Assembly (NCBI GenBank): GCA_949358305.1
Contig: OX442318.1
Span: forward strand, 5,070,501-5,134,500
Reading direction: 5' to 3'
DNA length: 64,000 nt
From: Strigamia acuminata
Lineage: Eukaryota > Arthropoda > Chilopoda > Geophilomorpha > Linotaeniidae
Under the pieces are notes generated by a model. It saw nothing but the letters and a program-made list of their open reading frames with translations, made no database searches and was not told the DNA's origin. This document shows, in pieces, positions 11,201 to 23,383 of the stretch; within the stretch, counting starts at the first letter, position 1; each line of letters opens with the position of its first letter. The position numbers were made by a program, and so were the translations under genes.

Positions 11201-12125
11201 AAGGCATTACGTGTTTAGGGAAAATTTGTTGGTCGATTGGTTTAAGTTTAGCTCGCAATTAATTTTATAAAGGGTACAATACTTAAACATTAAAAATAAA
11301 TAAGTTGAACCATCTGGTGGTAGTTTTAAACACTACTGGTAAAAGCTAAAAGCTGTTAACTGAAGCTCTTTACTAATGCAGCAAAGCCAGCTAAAAAGTT
11401 ATGTTGGAGCTTAAAGGAGCAGAAAATTTTCAAGTTGAATACTTAATTACATAAATAATCAATCACTACAAATTTCACCTGAGGTTTATTTATTATCACA
11501 TAAACAAAGTCACAAATATTTAGCAAAAAAAAAAATTAATAGAAAAAAAAAAATTTTCTTTCGAAGGTTTACATTCGAAATTTTTAGTTTAAGCAAGGAG
11601 TTTAACATGAAAATGACAGTTGCGAATCAAGTCCAACAATCCTTTCTTTAGAAAGTTAATTAAACTTTGGACAAATTAGAACAGATTATATTTCTTATCA
11701 GCTAGATTGGGATGGTAGGCACTTTCACCTTTCGCTTTAAAGCTGTTATGTTATGGTGGCACTGTACTTTGTATTCAACTAAAGAAAAAACAACAACGGA
11801 TCTCACAAATGAGTGTTTACAATCCGTGCCTCAACGTTCAGTTAAAGCAACACACCAACGAAGCTAATGGAGTTAAATTAAAGAACGGGCTGTGGTGGGT
11901 TGCCCATAAGACAAAAGGCATGTGACTAGTTAAAATTTCTAAATATAAAAATTAAACTTTTATTCCTAAAATTACCTTTTTTTAATGGCGTTTATTTAAC
12001 TTGACATGATGATTTTTGATTAGTATGTTTCAACTTCCGTTGTTGCTAGCGCCATTTGTCGGCAAATTTAAAAGCTTTTACCCAAAAACGTAGTTTTTTA
12101 TATTTACTTGTTAAATACAGTAAAA

Positions 12126-12300
12126 CAGGGGTTCTCAAACTTTTTAGCATTGCAACCCATGTTTATGAAAGGCTATCTTCCGCACCCCACTTCATCATCG
12201 GTGCATTAAATTTTTCCCATCCTGCAAAATTCACACTTTGGGGACTTACGATACCTACAAACCTCCATTTTTGGGGAGTTTTGGGCATCACTTAACTTAT
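12126..12300. mobile_element. hAT-like repeat with CAGGGGTTCTCAAAC end (copy 1)
   Basis: It begins CAGGGGTTCTCAAACTTTTT, the typical hAT terminal sequence, followed by the family text 'cgcaccccacttcatc..ggtgcatta'. Other copies: 21444-21718, 40899-41292 and, more diverged, 51342-51520. The far end is not recognisable here. Confidence 0.65.
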
Positions 12301-15300
12301 TCAGTCCATCCACCTCCATCAAGCTGATTTGTAGGCAAGTCTATTGTCGGTTCAGCTCTAAGCTCTCTAGAAAATCCACTTGGTGGAAAATCCACTACAC
12401 CAAAAGGTCATTGAATTTTTATATTTTATGCAAATTACAATTTTCTGTCTTAATAGATTCTTTGGTCAATTTAGAATACACATTTTCAGCTATTAATACA
12501 GTTGACTACCCTAAAGCACACTCAGTGTTTGTCCAGCTGAAAATCACATGAGTGTTCCCATCTTGTCTAAAAATTGAGTGAACCTGATGTGAAATTTTCC
12601 CCAGGTCAAATCCTAATCGAGCAGAGAATTCCTTCCCTGGTACACATAAAAGAAAATATAGATATAAAAAACGTGTTTTCTCCAGCTTCCCTTCTTGTGC
12701 ACTTCTTTAAAAACTTACTATAGCCCAGAAGGCCGGTCATTCAAGTCACATACAGTCTGCGACGAAAAAATAGAGAGACTTCAAATTATTTTGACTTGTC
12801 TTTCATTAACCAAGAAGAACCCACAGAGAGAAGTACCGGATCATCGAACACCGAAGAACAATGAATCATGACATATAAGGTCATTTCCCCCCAAACTTGA
12901 AAGCTCAGGACCCATTTCTTCTATAGTTTACACAGAAACAAAAAAATCGAGCACGACAAAAAGATAAGTTGTTGCGTCCCTGCGAATCCAATTGGTATTT
13001 TTACTCAACACTAAATTTATATTTGTCAAACGAGGGATTTTCTATAAGCAAGAGATCCCGGCGTTCATCTACGGAAAGCAGTTGAATGCCGTAAAAGGTC
13101 TTCTATCGGAGTTCTTTAGTTCTTTAGTTGTTTTATTTCCCAATTGGTTGAGCCGGATTACGCCTAACTGTGGTCTGTGCTCTACTACACGGAAAAGTAG
13201 TTCTGTTTATTTTCAACGAATTTCAGTATAAAAAGTGATTAGAAGGATGGATTTTATTTATTTATAATTGGTAATAAAATATTTATTTTATTTGCTAAAA
13301 TAAGCTCTTTTTTCCTTTTAATCAATCAAACAATGTTGTTGGTTTCTTTTGGCAGGTGAACAAAGGTTTAGTTTTTTATTGGTTATTTTGCCTAGTTAGA
13401 TTACAATTCTGGTGTTCTATGGGCTACTTTTTAGTGCCACTACACCAGTGATACGGCTTGAATTAGGACAACGTTGTATCGGGACTGAGTATACAATCAA
13501 ATTGCCTCGTTTGTTCGGTTTTTTAAAAGCCAACAACTTACTCCAACCGATACCCAACTGTCAATAATGCTAATAAGCTCTATTGAAGAGTGCAGACAGT
13601 GGACAGCAACCTAGACCAAGTCCAGTGTAGATGCTGGTTAAATTTTCTACTTCAACGGATAGGCTGCACAACCCATAATATGCCCACTTCTGAGATTAGT
13701 TTCACCACAGAATAAAAGAGACATCAGCTGCATCCGCGGTCATCGGTTTTGCTTTTCCAAGGAATTGGTAATAGATACTTCTTTGCATGTGTTGAACCAG
13801 TTAAGCCGCTAAAAGACCAGTTGTAAAACTTTCAAATAGCTTTGAAGTTTAAAACAATGTCATACCTTCAGAGTTTCAGTTTATATGGCTTGTAGAGTTT
13901 CTTAGAGCGACAGAATTTAGCATCAAGATACCGGGCACAAGCCATGGTTTCTGTTTTTGCAGATTTTAGTGATTCATGTCTGCTTTTAATGTCCATTCGG
14001 GTTACAGAACCACCAAAATCATAATAATAATAAAAAATTTGAATGTCTATAAAAGTCTCCCGAGTCGAATTTCAAATTTTGCCACAAGATGACCCCAGTA
14101 TTTAATTTCCTCATTAAAACCAAACTAAAACAAAGTAGGTACTAATTCTTGAGTGCAGCATTTCATCATGTTTACAATAATAATCCCATCTTCTAAAATT
14201 AATTAAAACTAATACAAACAAAAACATGTTTATTTCCATCTCTCATTAGTTACCGCCACATAATCCCCCTCTTTATTAAACCATCTTCACAGTGATGTAA
14301 TGGCAATAGTATCAGTAGAAAGAATCAACTGAAATATACAACTCAACAACAAAATTTCTATATTAAAAGAAAAAAATAGTACTAAAAAGAAATTATATCT
14401 TTTAAATTTAAATTTAAAACCAAAGATACTCATCTAACAGTATGATCAAAGAAATTTCTGTTCATAGGCCACAACATGTGTATTTAAAAAGGTTTCTTTT
14501 TTTATGAAGGAAATTTCCAACACCATATTCATTCATTTTAAGCCTACTTAATCTGTTAAACTGATTTAGGACCGAGCAGCATAATGGTAGCGTGCAACCG
14601 GTGTGTATTTATAGAGGGGTTTAGCAAAGTTAGTTATGAAAGCCTTTCTCCACAACAAACATAAAATAGAATATACAAGCATAAGACTTAACATCTGTTG
14701 TAGCTTGTCTTATAAATTTCCATTTAGTTTATTTTGGTAAATAGTGCTAAGTGTGAAAGATTTAGGATGTTGCTATTTGTCTGTTTGGACAGTTTTAAGT
14801 CAAGACAGTTTACACTGGAAGCATTTGAGCCAACTTTTTATTGCTGCTTTTTGGAGAAAGGAAAAAAAATTGTGTATAAGCAATAAATTATGCTTGGTTT
14901 GCATTTTTCTTGGGTCTACTGCAAGCAAGCTTTGATTTTTGCCCAAGAATGATTTAACAGTTGCATGACTGTGCTAATTTTTCAGCACAGAGTGGTGATC
15001 AGTCAAAATCAACATTTCTTCATATTGACTGCTGCAACATGTGCAGATTAAACCTAAAACAAATGACTATCTTTTCGAGAGGAATACAAAGTGGTTTCAG
15101 GAATAAAACCATTATTTTGTGTGTAAAGGCAATTTCATTTACCTCGGGTCAATCAATCAACCGGTAATACATTTCTGCACCATTTGTCACCATTTGGATA
15201 AAATAATTAAAAATAATAAGAACATGTCACAGAAAATGAAATATATGACAATTAGCAAATGTGTGTAAGACTTTAATTCCAGAGCACTTACCGTGCAAAC

Positions 15301-15326
15301 GTGCTGTGGTATCCTGCCCGGATTCC
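12301..15326. other. Gene-poor stretch
   Basis: At 13125-13470 are fragments of the CCCATTGG MITE family (GGAAAAGTAGTTCTGTTTAT, and TACACCAGTGATACGGC). Otherwise it is AT-rich sequence with no exon, RNA gene or array I can support. Confidence 0.5.
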
Positions 15327-15451
15327 TTCACTTTAGCAACGTCGCTTTAGTGACATTGTTTTTAAGGTGCTTAGATACAGTTAGGTTAGGTTAGGTTAGG
15401 TTAAATTAGATTGAAAAACGGCGTCGCTAAAACGGGTATTGCTGAAGTGAA
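15327..15451. repeat. Short TIR element containing (TTAGG)n
   Basis: Left end TTCACTTTAGCAACGTCGC and right end GCGTCGCTAA..TTGCTGAAGTGAA are inverted. Between them, at 15381-15402, are four TTAGG units, the arthropod telomere motif. The AACGTCGCT text reappears in the CpG-rich array at 63490-63695. Confidence 0.6.
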
Positions 15452-15892
15452 GTATATCCATCATGCCATATTATATTTCTAACACAAAACATGTTTTCAA
15501 CGTTGTAACCAAAATATAACATTATCTCAACGTACGTGTGGTCTTAAATCAACCAATAAGATAAACAAATTTCTAATTGGCTCGACCAGAAGGCGCTCTT
15601 GGCAATTTTCGTTCGGATCAAGCCACAGCTGCTCCTGCATAATTCAGCTGTCATCTTTTCGCCTTTTTGTTAGGCATTCATCGCGGGGAGTATTAAGGAG
15701 ATACAAGTTGCAATAAAATGCTAAAACCTTTATAAAGCCTGTATAGGTGCATTCAAAAAGTCATTAAAACGAGTGTCAACACATTTACACTCGTGCAAAT
15801 TAAACGGAAACGACCGGCACGCGACGTTTTAATTCTCTTGACACGAAAAATGGCGTGCAAACCAACTATTTTGGCGCCATCTTGGATTGAAG

Positions 15893-16163
15893 AAAACATT
15901 TCACTTAAGATGACTAACATCAATTGGATAGTACTAATTTGATGGTGCTCTACAACTTTGTAATTGACTTTTTTCCTCTAACCTGATTGGTTTAGAAGTT
16001 AGCAAGTAAATGACTTTGAAAATGGCCTTCAAGGTCAAATTAGATGACGTCATTGGATTGCTCTCACCCAACTTCCTATACGATCGCTTCATCAAAGTTG
16101 GCCTAGATGCAATTGCTCAGGAAATATTTGGAGGGGTACAGACTTTTAGAACATCCTGTATAA
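15893..16163 (+). mobile_element. CCTGTATA-ended interspersed repeat, copy 1
   Basis: It matches 25199-25469 (inverted) and 37796-38029 over 230-270 bases. All three copies contain the same short frame, MTLKMAFKVK..DDIIGLLSP. The end reads CATCCTGTATA here and CACCCTGTATA in copy 3. Probably a non-autonomous element or the 3' end of a retroelement; no enzyme domain is visible. Confidence 0.65.
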
Positions 16164-16348
16164 CGATAAAGGAATGCTTCGTTCGTGAGAAAAGAACACA
16201 ACATTTAATCCGTGTGGAACATGGATGCTTGGTAACAACGAGAAGTGGTAACATGATACAAGTAAGGTGGCACATTTGGTACCTCGCTATATACACAAAT
16301 GTAAATAGAAATAAACCATATGATGCAATATTTAATTTAGTATTAATG

Positions 16349-16376
16349 GCTCTTAATCGATAAAATACGGTATGTC
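16349..16376. mobile_element. Solo terminus of the TACCGTATTTTACCG MITE family
   Basis: TCTTAATCGATAAAATACGG followed by TA equals the right ends of the complete elements at 44137-44782 and 62623-62880. No matching left end was seen nearby. Confidence 0.5.
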
Positions 16377-17640
16377 CCTTTCGTCGGACCCATATTCTTA
16401 CCATTACCACAGCTGAGCATTTTACTGTGTCCTGTTCTGGCTCACAAACTAGCGGCAGACAACATCACTCATAACCCTAAGTTATAGCTAGGACGATTAA
16501 CCGCAGGACTTCCCATCCGCCATAATCTCCAGACAAGATCGTTTCCCTTGTAAACAATAAAAAACTACCAGATGTTAAGTCACAGCAAAAAACAATAATT
16601 CTGCAAAGTCTACACAACTTATGGCATTTCCTATGAAAAGTACCTTGGACCCATAAAAACCAGTTTTCAATTCTTCGCCTTCTCTTCACGAGCCGTTAAC
16701 TTTTCAATCCATGCTCGTAAACTTCCAACTACAAATTGTAACTCTTGTTCTGCAAATTATCCAATCACCCATTGACTTAAACAGCGCACCAATCCAGGAC
16801 ATGATTTGTTCTTTCATTCCCCAACTGGCAATCAGTCACTTGGACTAAGAGCACTTCCCCTTTAAGGCCCAAAAGGATGACATAACTGTTAAACTTTAAA
16901 AATCAAATGAAAATAACCAGAGAAGTCCAACAAGGAAACAGCCCACGTTGTGAAATTTCAATTTCTCTCTTATCAATATTTTATAGCTTGAAATCCATCA
17001 ACATATTTACAAAACTGATATCTCTACCTTCCTTATGCCTTTCAATATTTCACTCCAGCAAACATGTTAAGAATATATTACTTTTGACTACAACAAGCAA
17101 ATACTGATGAGGTTTTCAGAGAACGATAGTTATTGGTCTTCGTGGGTAATAAACCAAACCAAATACCAGTTGGTAAAAGACTTCCCACGCGTGCTTCTCT
17201 GCGTGTTACTTCATGTCCACATGTCCACGCTCCGGTAGTTTCAAGCGAACAATCTGACCGGAAAGCGGAAGAATTTGTCGACTTACAAGGGGAGGGCACC
17301 AATAAGCTATCACAGATTGTTGTAATATTAAACAAGAAGGATTGTTATATCATGCTGAATGAGACCCTAAAATAATTTCATTCCATAAACAGCCAACAAT
17401 GCAAACAATGAGCTGAAAGTTGGCACTATTTTGTCTGTGTATACATCAAATCTGAGCAATCAGGCCTAGTGTATGAATACTGTAAACAACAGTTGCTAGG
17501 TAAAAAATAGTTCCAAGATCCAAGTTCAATTTTATCATTTGAGATTCAATGATGTCATTTCCTCTTTTGATATCACATGACATATGACATCAGAACTTTG
17601 TTCAACAACATGACTGTCTTCATGAAGACAATAATAGTTT

Positions 17641-17712
17641 GTAGTGGTGGTCCAGTGGTTAAGGCAATGGACTAGCTATCTTTCCACACAGGTTCAAATC
17701 CTGTTGTGTGTG
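17641..17712 (+). other. tRNA-like (Ser-type) pol III segment, left arm of palindrome
   Basis: It contains an A box TGGTCCAGTGG followed by TTAAGGCAATGGACT, strongly like the 5' half of tRNA-Ser, and a B box GGTTCAAATCC within a perfect 5-bp T-stem (ACAGG/CCTGT). The acceptor ends do not pair, so it is a tRNA-derived element rather than a functional tRNA gene. Confidence 0.6.
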
Positions 17713-17883
17713 AAAATTTTTACATTCATTTTTTGTTAAATTTTAGCAGTTATTTTAATGTTTGTAATTTTATATTTGTTAAAAAATTAAAATTAATCAA
17801 ATTAAAATTTTCTGAAAACAAATATAAAATTACAAACATTAAAATAACTGCTAAAATTTAACAAAAATAAATGTAAAAATTTT

Positions 17884-17955
17884 CACACTCAACAGGATTT
17901 GAACCTGTGTGGAAAGATACCTAGTCCATTGCTTTAACCACTGGACCACCACTAC
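17884..17955 (-). other. tRNA-like (Ser-type) pol III segment, right arm of palindrome
   Basis: This is the inverted copy of 17641-17712 with a few substitutions (TTAAAGC for TTAAGGC, CTAGGTATC for CTAGCTATC). A and B boxes are both intact, so convergent pol III promoters face each other across the palindrome centre. Confidence 0.6.
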
Positions 17956-18375
17956 AAACTATTATTGTCTTCATGAAGACAGTCATGTTGTTGAACAAAG
18001 TTCTGATGTCATATGTCATGTGATATCAAAAGAGGAAATGACATCATTGAATCTCAAATGATAAAATTGAACTTGGATCTTGGAACTATTTTTTACCTAG
18101 CAACTGTTGTTTACAGTATTCATACACTAGGCCTGATTGCTCAGATTTGATGTATACACAGACAAAATAGTGCCAACTTTCAGCTCATTGTTTGCATTGT
18201 TGGCTGTTTATGGAATGAAATTATTTTAGGGTCTCATTCAGCATGATATAACAATCCTTCTTGTTTAATATTACAACAATCTGTGATAGCTTATTGGTGC
18301 CCTCCCCTTGTTAGTGCATCATGCGGCTGAATAACAGAGAAATGGCATCGTCTGCTGCCAGCAGAAAATGACGTT

Positions 18376-18416
18376 GTCGTCTAACCTAACCTAACCTAAC
18401 CTAACCTAACCTAACC
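18376..18416. repeat. Interstitial telomere-like (CCTAA)n
   Basis: About eight uninterrupted CCTAA units, the complement of the arthropod TTAGG telomere repeat, lie inside ordinary sequence just right of the palindrome. Confidence 0.9.
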
Positions 18417-20095
18417 CACCCTAATAGACCTTTGGAAAATCATGATGTAATGCCCTTTGGCTCCGCCCACAATAATGTGACGTATTGCACCAATACAAAA
18501 TGTGAAAAAACTACAGCATAAGCAGAAAACGTAAACTAAGATATTTTTTACTCGATCGAAACTTTCAATTGGATTAAAAGGTGTGCACTTCCAACCATTA
18601 GTAACACCTACACAACAAATACCATTAGATTTATTAAGACTAAAAAGAAGTATATTAAAGTTTTATATAAATAAAAAAAAAAAAAAAAATTCTTCAAGAA
18701 CTATACCTTAGCTCCAGCTCATTTAAGTGCAGAAATGCACTTTCTGTGTGCAAGAAATGACATTTCATGTGTGAAAATGTACTTTAAACTAAGAAAAGTA
18801 ATGACTGTTGGTTGCACCAAGAAAAATACATTTTATTTTTGTATTTTAAAAAAAAAATATTTTTTTGCATATATACTCAAAAGGTTTTGGAAATTCTACC
18901 TGATCAATTTGCATAATGATCTATGTTATTTTTAACTTTCACCCAAAAAAGTGTCAAATAAAAACTGCATGTCACTTATTATCTACATTTTTATTGCACC
19001 TCAAACTTGCCAAACAGTGCCATGTTTGTTTTTCTTGCAGAGGTTTATTTATAAATGGACTATTTGCAGCCAAACTTCTGACACTTATTTCCTTCCCCCT
19101 TTTAAAAAGGTTATGTATTCATAAATACTTATCCCTAACTAGGCATGTCTGACCACTTCTGACCCCAACAGTCTTGAGATGTGTTTATCGCAAGATAAAA
19201 ATGGCTTTGCCTAATGCACTGGCACAGATTCACCACAACAAAAAGGGGGAGATATTATAGGAAGAAGGAGAGACTAATGCAAACTAAAATTGCTCAATAC
19301 CAAAACAGCAATTCACATATTAAAAATATTCCAACCAAAAAAAAATAAAAATAAAAAATTTAATCCAGTTTTATTTTTATGTTTGGTAATAAAAAAAATT
19401 GTTTGACGTCAAAAGATGAAATTAAATTCTTAGAATGTGTTAATTCCATTCTATGTTTGGAAATTCCTCCAAATCAACACTCAAAGTGGCCTTCAGCCTT
19501 AAAGAATTTCAAGCCTATACATTTTTAAGTTTATGGCACAAACAAAAACTCAAAAATGACTATTATTTCTATATTCTTGTTTAATCATCATCATTATTAT
19601 TATGTCCACATTGTGGATGGAATTTTTGACACATTCCAACATATGTTTATTGCAGTTTCCATTCTATTATTATACAATTTTAAAAGCCATTGTATAACAG
19701 TAATAAAATGCTATTTTGATAAAGCAGGCAGACATAACACAAGAAAAATTCAAAGCAGGCCTTTATTTGTTTACTTAATCCAGCATGCTGTCAAGCCCAT
19801 AAACATATCAACCGTAATACTGGTGAAATATTAGTTCCAGCTCACTACATACAAATTAGTGCAGTATGTGAGGAAATGGTGTCGGTTTACAATTCACACT
19901 TCATGCCACACTAGTTGGTAAATGTTGCTCATTTTTTATGCCAACCAGCTGCATGAATATCAATTGCGTGGTCTGCATCCCCGGCTCTCCGCAAGCTGTC
20001 GGCTTTTTTTTTCAAAGCCGAAAGATAAATTGTTACCGACTTCCAAGCGACACAAAAAAAACTAAAAAGTTTTCTCCATACTTTTCTAAAACTAC
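18417..20095. other. Gene-poor stretch
   Basis: AT-rich DNA with homopolymers. A short minus-strand frame at 19929-20010 ending in DADHAIDIHAAGWHKK stands out slightly in composition, but I find no splice sites or family for it. Confidence 0.4.
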
Positions 20096-20182
20096 TAAAA
20101 CATTTTATCGTAAAAAATGTTTTCCCATGTGGTCTAGTAGTTAGGTTACCTGGTTCGACAATAAAAAGTCGAAGTTTAGCTA
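20096..20182 (+). repeat. tRNA-Glu-derived repeat, copy 1
   Basis: TCCCATGTGGTCTAGTAGTT and GGTTACCTGGTTC match the first half of metazoan tRNA-Glu; the anticodon loop onward is replaced by other sequence and the B box is degenerate. A short hairpin (AACATTTTA..AAAATGTT) precedes it. A second copy lies at 20848-20945. Confidence 0.6.
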
Positions 20183-20847
20183 ACGACAAAAGAACTTATC
20201 GAAATAAGATAAATAAAACGACACAACGTATACAAAACGGTTGTGTGGGTTTATGTTTTTATTATGATTCTAATGCAAATCGACAATGATCTTGTGTTCT
20301 ATATATAAGTTCAAAATAAATTAGTTATTTCCCGTCCCTGTAGCAGTTACAATGTTTATACAGTGAAGCAAACAGAGTATCAAAGAGCATGATTGTCGGC
20401 CTTTACCATATAAATAGACAGGGGACAATCAATACTGCAAAGAAAACATGTTTTTTTTTTACTTTCAATTGAAATTCTAACAAAAAGCTTAAAGGCATTC
20501 CAAATATTGAACAGTAACTTTTTTGTAGATTTATGTAAAGAAGTAAATTGGTTTAGTGAAAGCCACTGGCAAAACATTTGCATGAATTTGTCGAGCTGTC
20601 TTCACGCCAAGGTGCGAGAAATTGTGTCTTAAATGCTCAATTACAGCTTGAGGCTATAAATGCAATTTGCTGTATCATTGCAAATGACTCCTAATTGCCA
20701 TGCAGACAGCAAATGTATTCCAAAATCTTTTTAAATAATATTTTAGTTACATGTCCTATTCGTTGACATTGAAGTCTACATGTCAGAAGTTCCCAAACTA
20801 CTTTTTATTGCATTTTTTGCCATGTCACTTCCATACATGTCTAGAAC

Positions 20848-20945
20848 TGCCAAAACATTTTATCTTAAAAAATGTTTTCCCATATGGTCTAGTGGTTAGG
20901 TTACCTGGTTCCATAATGAAAAGTTGAAGTTCGGCTAACGACATA
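20848..20945 (+). repeat. tRNA-Glu-derived repeat, copy 2
   Basis: TCCCATATGGTCTAGTGGTT then AGGTTACCTGGTTCC is an even closer match to the tRNA-Glu 5' half than copy 1. The same hairpin precedes it and the same GTTCGGCTAACGACA text follows. Confidence 0.65.
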
Positions 20946-21443
20946 TTGTATGCTTTAGCCATGTCTACACCATTATAGGTCCACTATTGATAGATAATAA
21001 TGACTAGGTAATATTAGGTAGCCATTTGTTAACCAATATTGTATGAGCTTCAAGTTAATAACCACTAGTTAGGCCAATATTGAACAAAATTCTTTCACCA
21101 CTCTAAAATCATTAATCCTTGCAGACAAAAAATCAAAAATCACCAGTAAATATTCATTCTGGATTTATTTCTGTACATTATCCTTCACCTTCCATTCCAT
21201 TATGTCACCAGAAGACCACAGACACATTTGTTCTGCCACTGCCCTAGACAGTGGGAGATTTCTTGGCTACAGGCTGAGGAATATTTTTTTAACCCCAAAT
21301 TTTGGAGCCTCAAGTGATGAAAACTCATGAACCGGCAAGCGGTAAGTATATTTTTGATTCCCAGGCAGTGATGGATTTTGAAGCCACAGGAACAAAAGGA
21401 ATGGCATTTTCAGCCTCTTTTCATCATTTTTAACCCCCTAAAC

Positions 21444-21718
21444 CAGGGGTTCCCAAACTTTTTAGCATCGCGACCCATTTTTAAGCAAGGCGATCTTCCG
21501 CACCCCACTTCATCTACCGGTGCATTATATTTTTCAAAAATAAACTGCTAACAAGAAAAAAAAAAGAAAAAAAAATTTTTACATAAAATTTTACATAAGT
21601 TTGAAAAAATAATTTTAGTGCACTATTTTCTAAGGGGGGGGGGCATCATGTCTACAAGTTAGTTAGATTGTTACAATTGTGCCGTTGCGCCCCACCAAAA
21701 ATCAGCTCGCGCCATAAA
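21444..21718. mobile_element. hAT-like repeat with CAGGGGTTCCCAAAC end (copy 2)
   Basis: It begins CAGGGGTTCCCAAACTTTTT, continues with the family text 'gcgatcttccgcaccccac' and ends near CACCAAAAATCAGCTCGCG, the same internal order as copy 3 at 40899-41292. Confidence 0.7.
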
Positions 21719-22419
21719 CGACTTTTTCCCTGATTAAAAGTACGGAGTAATTTAAAGATCACGGCCCGTAAGTAGAATACTTGTGTGGGGATTTAGGCCG
21801 GGCGAGCCGCAATTTGTGGAACGACTTTCTTAAGGACGCAATCTTAAATTCACACTGAGAGTTGGGAAAACCACAAAGAATCCAGTTAGAGGCGGATTGA
21901 CAGTATCTCAATCAAACAAACATATTTCCACACTTACTATTCACCACTCTTGAATATTTTTACCATGATGCAAAGAAAATGGCGTCAAGAGTTCTAAGTT
22001 TTAGAATGTCTAGATGGGAAATAAAATGTTCAGATTTAAGCCCTGTAGTTTCAACTCAACAATTTGCAAGCAGTAGACTCAAAACTTTAATTTCTTATTC
22101 ACCTTTAAAGTAGTAAAAAGAAATATCCTACTGACTTAAGCTCTGTTTTGCTTTTAGTTTGCTAGTGATAAATTTCATTTTTTGGCTTCTTTTCAACTGT
22201 TGACTGAAAGAGCATTCCTTTTTACGTTTAATATTTACCAATACAATTTTAGATTTTAGATGTGGCCACATGTTTTGGCTGCTGTGAATCATGTAAACAG
22301 CTTTGCTTATTTCGCTTAATTACATTAACATTATTTTACCACAATACATTTTTTTTTAAATATTTTATTCCCACAAATCAACCAATACAAAAACCAAGAC
22401 CTCTTAAACTGATGCTATC

Positions 22420-22855
22420 TGTGGATCACTACAGACAAGAGCCTTTCCAGCTTCTCTGCCACCAGGGTGCAAAGTCTTATCTGCTGTCCCCTAGAACCTG
22501 CCGCCTGGGTGCCATCATGGACCATGGCGGCCTGGGGACTGGATACCATGGGTGGGACCTAACCTCACGTAAATGATAGAGACGGGACTCCAGATTGTTG
22601 GTTGTTGGCCTTTAATCCGTTGTCTAGGGGTCGGAGTCTCCCATCATCCGTGTTGGCAGTGCCGAGAAGGCACGCCACACCAGCAACCGACCCGTCACTC
22701 ACGGAGAGGTGCCATGCACCCTGTGCACCCCTTGCACTCCCAATAAAGACGCCCCTGACTACAGGTCACCAATCCAAGTACCAACCACACACAATACTGC
22801 TTAACGTCTTGTTCTGATGGTAACGGATGATCAGCATGGTTAGCCGTTCCTATCC
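22420..22855 (-). mobile_element. 5S-rRNA-headed SINE-like element (SINE3-like)
   Basis: On the minus strand, about 22850-22756 aligns with 5S rRNA: ACCATGCTGAT..CATC near the 5' side, GTTAAGCAG, then GGTTGGTACTTGGATTGG and TGACC, covering the internal pol III control region. A GC-rich body of roughly 340 bases follows (22755-22420). The structure, 5S head plus unrelated body, is that of a SINE3-type retroposon. The body shows no family I recognise. Confidence 0.6.
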
Positions 22856-23194
22856 GTATAATTAAAATATTTTAGTTTATTAAATAATATAATACATTAT
22901 AATTAAGATCATACTCCTACACTTTCCTGAGGCTTAATCTAATAAAAAACCATGTACGCATTTTTAATGATTATATACAAGAGTTCTTGTTTCTAATTTG
23001 GCGAAAACTGACAGCATTTCTAACACAATTATAAGGAATGTCTAAGACTTTAAATTAAATTAATTCTTGTTGTAAAAATATTTATTAAAAATTAAATTAA
23101 TAATTTTTCACGATTGAGTCTAAATAGATTCTTTCTAAAACAATTATTTACCTTCAAACCAATATAAAAGTGTTTGCCCCTATCATGTATCCAG

Positions 23195-23383
23195 TCTAGT
23201 TTACTAAACCAAGCATTAGATCAAGTTCAGGATGTCATTTTACGAGCACAACAACTACATTACCAATGTACTGCAGTGTTGAAATCAAGAGAAAATAAAA
23301 ATCTACTTGTTTTACAAAATGATTTATTTAACCAGCAACAGCTATATATCAACTTTATGAAGCAGTTTGGCCCTCAAGCACAA
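23195..23383 (+). CDS. Coding exon of an unrecognised plus-strand gene (gene B), Gln-rich helical segment
   Basis: An acceptor (ATGTATCCAG) precedes 23195 and a possible donor CAA|GTCATAAG follows 23383, giving 63 codons in phase 0-0. The peptide is helical, rich in Gln and Leu (for example NQALDQVQDVILRAQQLHY), without stops or low complexity, unlike the surrounding AT-rich junk. The next exon, 24571, also enters in phase 0. No upstream exon or start codon was identified, so the 5' end is missing. I do not recognise the protein. Confidence 0.5.

Larger units (their letters stand above)
17286..18310. repeat. 1-kb near-perfect palindrome (two arms of about 495 bp)
   Basis: The left arm starts CAAGGGGAGGGCACC and the right arm ends with its reverse complement at 18310. 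Reading outward from the centre near 17798, the arms match through the whole length with only scattered differences (for example three within the tRNA-like part). The short AT-rich centre has almost no spacer. Transcripts across it would fold into long double-stranded RNA. Confidence 0.9.

Noticed and set aside
14575-14605. tRNA-like A box (GCAGCATAATGGTAGCGTGC)
   Set aside because: No B box or T-arm follows; probably chance.
16010-16363. 117-codon plus-strand frame as a gene
   Set aside because: Its first half is the interspersed CCTGTATA repeat found at two other places, and its end runs into a TACCGTA MITE terminus.
17641-17712. Functional tRNA-Ser gene
   Set aside because: The acceptor stem does not pair and the anticodon arm is irregular; it is duplicated as part of a palindrome.
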